Positions 36,638 through 44,364 of a stretch of 64,000 nt of DNA are shown here, piece by piece (the stretch's first letter is position 1; the number at the start of each line of letters is the position of its first letter). The notes under the pieces were generated by a model, which searched no databases, had not been told where the DNA came from, and worked only from the letters and a program-made list of their open reading frames with translations. Origin of the DNA: Aureispira anguillae (GTDB lineage: Bacteria > Bacteroidota > Bacteroidia > Chitinophagales > Saprospiraceae). The stretch covers positions 124,001 through 188,000 of the forward strand of contig NZ_AP026867.1 in assembly GCF_026000115.1 (NCBI RefSeq). The letters are read 5' to 3'. The position numbers were made by a program, and so were the translations under genes.

Positions 36638-38371
36638 ATGCAAGAAGCATTTCTAAAACTAATTAGTGGCGATTTTACAACAAACCTCGCTTTTGGGATT
36701 ATAGTAGCTATTTCTTTCTTATTGGGGATGCTAGTTTGGGCTTTGTTGGCACATTTTCCCGCTTCCCGTCAACTCAAAAAGCTAAATAAAGAACTGGAGG
36801 GTGAAAATACCGTCTTGAAGAAGGACAATAAAGACCTTTCTGAGCGTTATACAGTTGTTCAGGCAAAGTTTAATCGAACAAACGAAGATTTGCAAACCGC
36901 AGAGGCAAATCTTAAGGAGAAAAACGAGAAAGTAAATCAACAGCTAAAAAAGATAAAATTCTTATCCGAAGAGTTAGAATTGTACAAGGATAATGCTCGA
37001 AATTTTAAAGAGGCAAATGAAAAGTTGTTGGAGGAGCATAAGAGAATGGCTAAGGAGCATGAAGAAATGCAGCTTAAAGTGGAGGACATAAAGGGCTTAA
37101 TTGAGGAAGTTGAGCAAGAGAAAGGAGAAATGCTCAAAGGTCACTTGGAAGTGTCGGATGCCAAATTGATAGCCGATAAAGCGTTAAAAACGACAACAGA
37201 CGAGTTGGAAAAAGCAGCAGAACGAATTGAATTGTTGAAAAAAGACTTGGATGCTGCTTTAGAACAAAAGGCAGAACTGAAAAAAATGTTGCTTACGTTA
37301 GAGGCAACGCAAGAATTGGATGGAACCAATGACGATGATTTGAAGATTCAATTGGTGGGCTTAAAGGCGCACATTCAAGATTTAGAGGCAGAGAATAGTG
37401 ATCTGATGGAGCGTTTAGCGCCTTATTTAGCTAAGGAACACTCGGATGAACAGGAAGAAAAAGAAATGGATGAACTCTTAGTTAATCTATTGGTCGAGGC
37501 AGAAGAGAATATGAAAGAGGATGGATTTTATGTAGATTACGATGAAAGTCAACTGATTGAAGATAAAATTTATTTAGAAAAAACATTGGCGGAAGAAGCC
37601 AAAACAGAATTGCCTACTGCTGAGGAAGAGGAGGAGGTAACTTTGGAAGGCGAGGAAGAGGAAGCGATGAACCATGCTTTAACAGCGGCGGATACTGCTA
37701 TGGGGATGCAAGGGTTTTATGAGGATATGGACGAGGCAATTTTGAGGCAACCTGCAACAGAAATAGAGCAGGTGTCGGACGATGATTTAATGGAACAGCA
37801 TTTGGCACATACGGCTGAAGTAATGGACAAGGTTTTATTTTTTAGTGAGGAGGTGCCTCGTGATAGTTTGATTGAGAATGAAACCTTATTGGATAATGAG
37901 TTGCCTAAATTTGTTTTTGCAGAACAGCCTTCTGACGAATCTGAGGAGCAACTTGTTCTAACCCATACAGATCATGAGGATATGAACAATGCATTAGACC
38001 AAGCAACAATGGCCATGGATGCAGAGGGATTGTATGCGCCTATAGACACGCAAAAATTGATAGCCTCTGAAGAGGATTCCATAGGAGAAAAGACAGAAAA
38101 CCAGAAACATTCTGAATCTACTATTTTACAAGAAATTGGTCGTTCTATCCCAAAAGCTTTATCAAATCAAAAGGATGATTTGCAGCAAATTGACGGAATT
38201 GGGCTATTTATCGAACAGCGTTTGAATGAATTAGGAATTTATACGTACGAGCAAATTAGTCAATTTGATACAACTTTTATTGCCAAATTAGGGGCAGTTT
38301 TAGGATTTTCAGAACAAACAATAGCTAGAGATAAATGGGTAGAACAAGCGCAAGCTTTATTGGATCAATAA
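36638..38371 (+). CDS. Membrane coiled-coil protein with four repeats and C-terminal HhH domain
   Basis: The ATG at 36638 is preferred to the upstream TTG at 36632. One membrane helix (about 18-40) is followed by a long coiled coil (about 45-270, Lys/Glu-rich heptads). Then comes an acidic region with four degenerate repeats of about 35 residues, near residues 290, 345, 388 and 450 (consensus M-x-x-AL-x-x-A-x-x-AM-x-x-x-GFY-x-x-x-D). The end is a helix-hairpin-helix segment, QQIDGIGLFIEQRLNELGIY (about 517-536), resembling the DNA-binding HhH module common at the end of Bacteroidota coiled-coil proteins. Function is unknown; a membrane-tethered DNA-binding or scaffold role is inferred. A repeat element separates it from the CHAT gene. 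Confidence 0.78.
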   Translation: MQEAFLKLISGDFTTNLAFGIIVAISFLLGMLVWALLAHFPASRQLKKLNKELEGENTVLKKDNKDLSERYTVVQAKFNRTNEDLQTAEANLKEKNEKVNQQLKKIKFLSEELELYKDNARNFKEANEKLLEEHKRMAKEHEEMQLKVEDIKGLIEEVEQEKGEMLKGHLEVSDAKLIADKALKTTTDELEKAAERIELLKKDLDAALEQKAELKKMLLTLEATQELDGTNDDDLKIQLVGLKAHIQDLEAENSDLMERLAPYLAKEHSDEQEEKEMDELLVNLLVEAEENMKEDGFYVDYDESQLIEDKIYLEKTLAEEAKTELPTAEEEEEVTLEGEEEEAMNHALTAADTAMGMQGFYEDMDEAILRQPATEIEQVSDDDLMEQHLAHTAEVMDKVLFFSEEVPRDSLIENETLLDNELPKFVFAEQPSDESEEQLVLTHTDHEDMNNALDQATMAMDAEGLYAPIDTQKLIASEEDSIGEKTENQKHSESTILQEIGRSIPKALSNQKDDLQQIDGIGLFIEQRLNELGIYTYEQISQFDTTFIAKLGAVLGFSEQTIARDKWVEQAQALLDQ

Positions 38372-38414
38372 GATCAACACTCCTCTGCAATCATTAACAG
38401 AGTATCAATAAAAA

Positions 38415-38600
38415 TATTACTCCGCTAGAAAACCGAACCCAGCTTGCTGGTGATAACGAACCGACCTCAGGGAGCTCATAAACGCTAGCGCACTAGCTAA
38501 TCTAGCACCGTAGGTACCACATAAACGTAGTGCACGAGTAGCTTGGTACTATGTACCAACTGGAATGCCTAGCAACGCAGTTAATCAGCGGAGTATTATA
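38415..38600. repeat. Dispersed repeat element, 186 bp, with short terminal inverted repeats
   Basis: The ends are TATTACTCCGCT and, inverted, TATAATACTCCGCT. Inside lie two tandem degenerate copies of about 40 bp, each starting CATAAACG and ending GTACC. Its last 17 bases are identical to 17941-17957, and parts resemble 58973-59000. G+C content is visibly higher than its surroundings and no ORF runs through. It separates the HhH gene from the CHAT gene. Confidence 0.7.
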
Positions 38601-38650
38601 AAAAACATAACTAGATCACAAAACTAACATAACACGAAACACAACTATAT

Positions 38651-40546
38651 ATGATTGAACGTCCTGTCATATTATTGACATTTGCAAATCAGCAGGATGC
38701 TTATCTAGATTATCTAAAAAACGAAAGCAAGCGGCTTAATTATATCCTGAGTACACACCATGACAAGGGAACTATAGAAGTTTTTAGAGAAGAAAGCTCT
38801 ACTGTTGATGACATCAAAACTGCAATCGAACGCTTTGACAAACGGATCGCCATTTTTCATTATGGTGGGCATGCCGATGGCGGAAGCCTGCGTTTTGAAG
38901 GGGGAGATGGAAATGCTGCTGGTTTGGCAGAATTGTTGGGGCAGTTGCCCAATTTGAAGTTGGTGTTCTTGAATGGTTGTTCCACTCAGGCTCAGGTTAA
39001 ATTTTTATTGGATAATGGGGTGAAAGCTGTTATTGCAACGGCAGTATCGATTAATGATGAAAAAGCAGTTGTTTTTGCAGAAGATTTTTATCGTGCGTTC
39101 TCCAATGGACATACCATTGGCTCTGCTTTTCGTAGAGCAGTGGCCAATATGAAGTTTGCTTATGGTGGTGATTTTGGAGCAACTATTGTTCGCAAGGGAG
39201 AGGCGGTTGTTCATGCGGATGAAGAAAAAATGCCTTGGGGATTGTATCTAAATGACGATAGTGACGATGCCTTAAATTGGGAGATGCCGACTTATTATCC
39301 TACCGATACGACCAAAACGGAGGCGATTGATAAGGAAAAATTCAAGGTCAATATGCACATTGAGGATGTTATCTATCCCATGTTTGATATTAAGCCAGAA
39401 TTAGAAGCCTTATGCGCTTATGAGGATGACGAAGAGCTAGATCCCAGAGCAGTGTTGTTGCAAATTATTCAAAATTTCCCTTGGCCAATTGGTGCACAAA
39501 TAAGGTTGTTGGTTGCCAAAGATGGCGACATGGATACCCCATCTGTTGAACGACTGAAACAGATTGTGAGTGTGTATAGCATGACCAGTCAGTTTCTATT
39601 TTATATTGTGATGTCTCAAATGTGGGACGAAAAACGAGCGGCTACCTTTAATTCCAAGGGCTATTTGGTGGATATGCTTTATATCAACAAAAAACAGTTT
39701 GGACAATTTGATTATTTTAAAAACTTCATTGATGGAACCAAACTCCTGATGGATGCAGATTGTGAACCTGTTATTAAAGATTTTTTGACGGTTGTTGAAG
39801 ATTTTGATGCGCATTCAGAATTGTATGAGGCTTACCTTTATTTGGAATCGATTCGCTCTGCAATTCATACCAACAATATGGAGGTATTGGAAGCCAAGAC
39901 GTATGAAAAATGCGTAGAGGGAGAATATTATTTATCGACAATACTGTACCATCTAGCATTTATGATAAAATACGATTTGGTTACGGTGCGTGATATTCAT
40001 GTGGTGAACCATAGAAATATGGATACAGAATTTAATCATTTTATTAGTCGATTGAACGTTAAGGTTGGAGATATTGCAGTGAGTGAAGGAAGCAAAAAAA
40101 TCAAAGCAAGGATTTACAAGACCTTTACCAATAATTCATCTGTTATTTTAACTTCTAACATACAAGACCCTTCTACTTTTTTAAACCTTTCTCCTTTTAT
40201 TATTGACAAAAATGCCTTTAGAGATGGGTTAACAGAAGATAGGGCTACCGAGCAACAATTGTTTATGTATGCTCACCGAGAAGATGGGGAAGACCCCAAA
40301 AGAGATTATCAATACTATGCTACCTTTCACAATATTTATGTAGCAAAAGAGCGGGTATCTGATCAATTTTTGATCAATGCAGCTGTTGGAGCAGCTAAGG
40401 ACAGCGAGGAGTCTAATACTAGGAGCACTAGAAGCCGACGATCTTCTAGGCGTAGACGTAGGTCTACAACGACTACAGAGGTAATCAACCCTTATGCTGT
40501 TCTCAAGCAACAATTTGAGATTTTAGAAAGAGATTTAATCCGTTAG
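38651..40546 (+). CDS. CHAT-domain (caspase-like) protein with unknown helical body
   Basis: 631 residues, cytosolic. The N-terminal domain (about 1-190) has the CHAT layout: a strand then FHYGGHADGGSL with candidate catalytic His74, and LVFLNGCST with candidate Cys110, followed by VKAVIATAVSINDEKAVVFAEDFY, typical of the caspase-fold clan CD. No TPR or transmembrane segment is present. A helical middle (about 220-500) is not recognised. Then comes a basic Arg/Ser low-complexity stretch (about 595-612) and a final helix NPYAVLKQQFEILERDL. CHAT proteins are proteases cleaved or switched by partners in conflict and signalling systems. Directly downstream, at 73 bases, is a STAND ATPase, the likely sensor. 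Substrates and trigger are unknown. Confidence 0.85.
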   Translation: MIERPVILLTFANQQDAYLDYLKNESKRLNYILSTHHDKGTIEVFREESSTVDDIKTAIERFDKRIAIFHYGGHADGGSLRFEGGDGNAAGLAELLGQLPNLKLVFLNGCSTQAQVKFLLDNGVKAVIATAVSINDEKAVVFAEDFYRAFSNGHTIGSAFRRAVANMKFAYGGDFGATIVRKGEAVVHADEEKMPWGLYLNDDSDDALNWEMPTYYPTDTTKTEAIDKEKFKVNMHIEDVIYPMFDIKPELEALCAYEDDEELDPRAVLLQIIQNFPWPIGAQIRLLVAKDGDMDTPSVERLKQIVSVYSMTSQFLFYIVMSQMWDEKRAATFNSKGYLVDMLYINKKQFGQFDYFKNFIDGTKLLMDADCEPVIKDFLTVVEDFDAHSELYEAYLYLESIRSAIHTNNMEVLEAKTYEKCVEGEYYLSTILYHLAFMIKYDLVTVRDIHVVNHRNMDTEFNHFISRLNVKVGDIAVSEGSKKIKARIYKTFTNNSSVILTSNIQDPSTFLNLSPFIIDKNAFRDGLTEDRATEQQLFMYAHREDGEDPKRDYQYYATFHNIYVAKERVSDQFLINAAVGAAKDSEESNTRSTRSRRSSRRRRRSTTTTEVINPYAVLKQQFEILERDLIR

Positions 40547-40619
40547 AGCAGAGGAGAAATTAAAGGCTCGCATTAAACAATTTTAAAAATCTCCCATCAT
40601 TTGTTAAAAATTAGCTCTT

Positions 40620-41684
40620 ATGACAAAAGAAGTAAAAAGTCCGTTCAAGTTTTTGGATTCTTACGATAAGAAAGATAAGGATATCTTTTTTGGTAGAAAA
40701 CAAGAAACCTATGAACTTTATGATAGAATAATGGAAACCAACTTAGTCCTACTTTATGGGGCTTCTGGTACTGGTAAAACAAGTTTGATTAATTGTGGTT
40801 TAGGCAATGAGTTTGAATCGACCGATTGGCATCCTATTTTTATCCGTAGAAAGGATAATATTATGGAAGCAATGCGAGAGGAATTTCAGCGACATGCCGT
40901 TAAAAAAATCAAACCAACTACTTCCATTATTGAGCAAGTGCGCTCTTTGTATTTGGATTATTTTAAGCCAATATATCTTATTTTTGATCAATTCGAAGAA
41001 ATCTTTATCCTTGGTGATAAGGAGGAGCAAAAGTTGTTCTTTGAAACCATTTACCAGTTGTTAGAAGAAAATTTGCAATGCAAAGTATTGATCTCAATGC
41101 GAGAAGAGTACATTGCTTATTTATCAGAATTTGAAGAAATTATTCCTTATTTGTTTGACAATCGTTTGAGGGTTGAAAAAATGAATAGCAAAAATTTGAA
41201 GGATGTAATAGAAGGAACTGCGGTCAAATTTAATATCAAATTGCAGAATGGGGCAAAGAATATTTCTGAATTGATTATTGAAAAGCTGAGAGACAAAAAT
41301 CACGAAATAGACCTCGCTAATTTGCAAGTATACTTGGATCGTTTGTACCAAATGGACAAAAAAAGAGATCCAGACAAAAAAGGAATTACGTTTGATGAGG
41401 CTTTGATTGTAAAAACGGGTAACTTAGAAGATGTTATGTCTCTTTTTTTGGATGAACAATTGTCGGTTTTGGATAAAGAATTGACCAAAAAATACAAAGA
41501 TGTAAAAAAAGGCGCCCCTTTGGATATTTTATTTGAATTGGTAACCGACAATGGCACTAAACATGCTATAGATTTGGAGCAAGTTAAAAAACGCTTAAAA
41601 CGTTCTAAAAATATAGCACCCAATGTCATTGATTACTGTGTTCAGCGATTTAAAGAAATGCGTATCCTCCGAGAACTTACATAA
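40620..41684 (+). CDS. STAND-type (nSTAND) P-loop ATPase, C-terminal part encoded by the next ORF
   Basis: 354 residues. It starts with the short PFKFLDSYDKKDKDIFFGR lead that typically precedes nSTAND NTPases. Walker A GASGTGKTS (47-55), Walker B IYLIFDQFEE (118-127), a sensor-like stretch SMREEY and a winged-helix-like end (RFKEMRILREL) follow. In fused relatives, the chain then continues into an ELAHD helical segment. Here the reading stops (TAA TAA) at that boundary, and the ELAHD segment starts the next ORF in the same frame 21 bases on. The protein should be an ATP-driven switch that activates the upstream CHAT protein. Lack of WD40 or TPR sensor repeats means the ligand-binding part is either absent or supplied by a partner. 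Confidence 0.87.
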   Translation: MTKEVKSPFKFLDSYDKKDKDIFFGRKQETYELYDRIMETNLVLLYGASGTGKTSLINCGLGNEFESTDWHPIFIRRKDNIMEAMREEFQRHAVKKIKPTTSIIEQVRSLYLDYFKPIYLIFDQFEEIFILGDKEEQKLFFETIYQLLEENLQCKVLISMREEYIAYLSEFEEIIPYLFDNRLRVEKMNSKNLKDVIEGTAVKFNIKLQNGAKNISELIIEKLRDKNHEIDLANLQVYLDRLYQMDKKRDPDKKGITFDEALIVKTGNLEDVMSLFLDEQLSVLDKELTKKYKDVKKGAPLDILFELVTDNGTKHAIDLEQVKKRLKRSKNIAPNVIDYCVQRFKEMRILRELT

Positions 41685-41705
41685 TAACTAGATTAGAGAT
41701 AGGAT

Positions 41706-42431
41706 ATGAAAATAGAATTAGCACACGACTTTATTGCCAAAAAAATATACCAAGAGGCTTCTCTCGAAGACAAAGCAAGGGCAAGTGCCACTAAGTTGCT
41801 GCACGAACGCTATCGTCATTACTTATCCTCTAAAAACTTATTGTTGACGGAGTATGATTTAATTTATATCAGACCGCATCTAGAACGGATGGATTTGAGC
41901 AGGGAGGAAGAGTTGTATGTTAAGGTGAGTAAACAAAAGATCAAAAAAGGAAAACGAATGGCTCGAGTCAAGGATGGGGCTATTGTCGCCTTGGTTTGTG
42001 GGATTGTATTTAGTACTTGGGGCTTGTGGGGCTGGCAGCAATTTTCTACTGTTTCCAAAGACTTGGCAGAAGCCCAAGATACCATTAATATTTTATTGAG
42101 GAACCAAACTCAAGAACCTTATCATACGATTCCTATAGCCGATTCTATTAATACCTCTTCTGTTCCCAATTTTTTTAAGACCATTAAGTTGGTCGGCAAG
42201 ATTACGAATGAACAAAATAAGCCTGTAGCTGCTGCCTTGGTTCAGATAATGGGAGCCGAGGCTTATACCCAAGAAGATGGTACCTATGAATTGTATCTGA
42301 TCCTTTCGCCTAAAAATATTGGGAATACCATACCACTTACCATTAGCAAAACCAATTACTTACCGCTTTCTCAAACCATAGATACCGATCAAACAGAGAT
42401 TGATTTGGCGTTAACCCTAATAAGAGAATAA
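41706..42431 (+). CDS. ELAHD-segment membrane protein with carboxypeptidase-regulatory-like domain
   Basis: 241 residues: an N-terminal KIELAHDFIAKKIY and a helical RYRHYLSSKNLLLTEYDLIY segment (4-80) typical of the C-terminal module of nSTAND ATPases; a basic patch KIKKGKRMARVKD; one membrane helix (91-110); a linker; and a carboxypeptidase D regulatory-like domain (about 160-238, LVGKITNEQNKPVAAALVQI through TYELYL). It is in the same frame as the preceding ATPase, separated by the codons TAA TAA CTA GAT TAG AGA TAG GAT. The orientation predicted is an ELAHD domain in the cytoplasm and the beta-sandwich outside. It may be the membrane anchor that holds the ATPase and passes an envelope signal to the CHAT protein. 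This is an inference from domain order. Confidence 0.8.
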   Translation: MKIELAHDFIAKKIYQEASLEDKARASATKLLHERYRHYLSSKNLLLTEYDLIYIRPHLERMDLSREEELYVKVSKQKIKKGKRMARVKDGAIVALVCGIVFSTWGLWGWQQFSTVSKDLAEAQDTINILLRNQTQEPYHTIPIADSINTSSVPNFFKTIKLVGKITNEQNKPVAAALVQIMGAEAYTQEDGTYELYLILSPKNIGNTIPLTISKTNYLPLSQTIDTDQTEIDLALTLIRE

Positions 42432-42461
42432 AGAATAGGCTTTTTAATAAATAGTAATATT

Positions 42462-42926
42462 ATGACAACGTATCGTTTGGTTCTTTTTGTTTTTTTTCTA
42501 AGCATAATTATTAGCTGCCAAAATAAACAAGAAGGGGCTTATTATGACTTATTGGCTTCAGGGATTGAACTCTCTACCCAAGATACGACTGTTGCAAAGG
42601 TTGGGGAGCAATTGTTGTTTCCTTATTATTTTAGTGCAGGAGTACAGCCTATTTATTATCAACTGAATTATTTCAATTCGGATACTACCGTGCTTGAATA
42701 TAAAAGAAACCCTACCTTTTATTTGGACGATGAAGATATTGATGGGGGACGTTCTGCTGGACTCTTTATTTTTGAAGGGAAGAAAGAAGGGCTTGCTCGA
42801 TTAGAGTTTTATAACCTTCATGATAATGTGGTAGCCCATCAATTACCTGACGACGAGTTTGCAGAGTGGTTGCCCTTGCATAAAGATTTAGAAACCTCTG
42901 TTTGTTATATCAGGATAAAAAACTAA
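42462..42926 (+). CDS. Small lipoprotein, possibly chagasin-like
   Basis: 154 residues with a lipobox (IIISC, Cys19). The mature part is beta-rich. The stretch GGRSAGLFIFEGKKEGLARLEF (about 106-127) resembles the G-x-GG...F-F-A...G...L-F pattern of chagasin/I42 cysteine-protease inhibitors, and a VGEQLLFPY turn precedes it. The NPTTG and RPW loops of true chagasins are not clearly present, so this is a weak resemblance. It lies 30 bases after the membrane ELAHD protein and 4 bases before a peptidase, hence probably in their operon. I would call it a lipoprotein of unknown function with a testable inhibitor hypothesis. Confidence 0.6.
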   Translation: MTTYRLVLFVFFLSIIISCQNKQEGAYYDLLASGIELSTQDTTVAKVGEQLLFPYYFSAGVQPIYYQLNYFNSDTTVLEYKRNPTFYLDDEDIDGGRSAGLFIFEGKKEGLARLEFYNLHDNVVAHQLPDDEFAEWLPLHKDLETSVCYIRIKN

Positions 42927-42930
42927 GTAG

Positions 42931-44313
42931 GTGAACAATGTTAGTGTGAAGTACATCTGGGTGTTTTGGTTGATGGCGATTGTTGTTGGAGGGAATGCCC
43001 AAGATATATCCGCCTTAAGTAAAGATGAGTTACAAGAAGATTTGGTGCATTTGTTAGCTGGTCTGGAACGTTATAATCCCGCTATGTATGCCTATAGCTC
43101 AAAAGAAGCATTTCGAAAAAGAATTACTACAATTCAAGCAGCGATTACTGCGCCAATGGATGCGCTTACATTCTATAAACATCTTTGTTTTGCGGTAGAA
43201 GGAGTCAACGAAGGACATGTGACAATAGGAACCGCAGCAGATCCTTTTTATGCTGGATTTTTGAAAGGAGACTATAAAAGTTTGCCTTTGAGTGTGCAAT
43301 TTTTAGGAGAACAAGCCTATGTTTGGGACAACCTCAGTGCCAATAATGCGTTAGAACGTGGCGATGAAATTCTTAGTATTAATGGTCGGTCAATGGAGCA
43401 GATTAGGACACAGATTTTTAAGTATACTTTTTCGGATGGAGCTATTGAAACCTTTAAGCAGAAACGCTTAAGTAATGAATTGTCTGCTCGTTACTTTTGG
43501 TTTGTGGAACGCCCCGATTCTTTTGTGCTCAATTATAAAAAAAGAGGAGAAACAACCATTCGGCAAGTTCAATTAATGGCGCTGACTCGAACTGAGATGG
43601 CGAAGTGGTCGCTTCAGCGAAAATTAAAACGTAAACGCCCGCAGGGAATTAATAAAATTTATAATTTAACGATAGATCAGAACATCGCTACACTAACACT
43701 TCGAAGCTTTAACGAGGAAATTATCAAGGCGAATGAGCTTAAATCCTATGCTTTTTATGAGCGAATTTTTAAGCGTTTGAGACAAAATAAAGTCAAACAT
43801 TTGATTCTTGATTTAAGAGATAACATAGGAGGAATGAAAGAATTTGGGGATGATTTATTGGCTTTTGCCCTTAAAAAGAAGCATAAAGGAATTTTTAGAG
43901 AATTGTTATCTTGGGATGGCAAAAAAGTAGCCGCTTCTTTTCCTAAACGCAACAAATGGTTCTTTAAAGGGAAGTGGTATATTTTAACCAATGGAGGAAC
44001 CTATTCTACGGCTGCTCTAATTGCACAATACTTACATATTTATGCTGCCGCTGTTGTGATTGGTGCTGAAGCAGGCAGTCGATACGAAGGCTTTGCTGCT
44101 GGAACTTACCACCACCTAACGTTACCCAATTCTAAAATAAGAATAGCAATTCCTAATAAATGGGTAAAAAATAAACTGCTTCAACAACCTAAGCAGACCA
44201 ACAGAGGATTGTTGCCAACTTATCCCATTCACATCACTATTGACGCTTTGTTAGAGGAACGAGATCTGGCTAAAGAAAAAGCCTTAGAGTTGATTCGAAA
44301 CCCATCGTTTTAG
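42931..44313 (+). CDS. S41-family peptidase (tail-specific/tricorn-like)
   Basis: No in-frame ATG precedes the signal peptide, so it begins at a GTG: 42931, or 42946 (MKYIWVFWLMAIVVGGNAQ if GTG is read as Met), which gives a cleaner signal peptide. A PDZ-like segment (about 110-155, ERGDEILSINGRSM) precedes the S41 core. HLILDLRDNIGG (about 290-301) and NGGTYSTAALIA are the conserved core strands; the Ser in TYSTA is the likely nucleophile, and EAGSRYEGFAAG follows. It is an exported serine peptidase of unknown target. The 4-base gap after the lipoprotein suggests coupled translation. Confidence 0.85.
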   Translation: MNNVSVKYIWVFWLMAIVVGGNAQDISALSKDELQEDLVHLLAGLERYNPAMYAYSSKEAFRKRITTIQAAITAPMDALTFYKHLCFAVEGVNEGHVTIGTAADPFYAGFLKGDYKSLPLSVQFLGEQAYVWDNLSANNALERGDEILSINGRSMEQIRTQIFKYTFSDGAIETFKQKRLSNELSARYFWFVERPDSFVLNYKKRGETTIRQVQLMALTRTEMAKWSLQRKLKRKRPQGINKIYNLTIDQNIATLTLRSFNEEIIKANELKSYAFYERIFKRLRQNKVKHLILDLRDNIGGMKEFGDDLLAFALKKKHKGIFRELLSWDGKKVAASFPKRNKWFFKGKWYILTNGGTYSTAALIAQYLHIYAAAVVIGAEAGSRYEGFAAGTYHHLTLPNSKIRIAIPNKWVKNKLLQQPKQTNRGLLPTYPIHITIDALLEERDLAKEKALELIRNPSF

Positions 44314-44364
44314 ATAGAAAATGCTACCATCTATTTTACTGATAATTTTAACATCTTATAAAGA

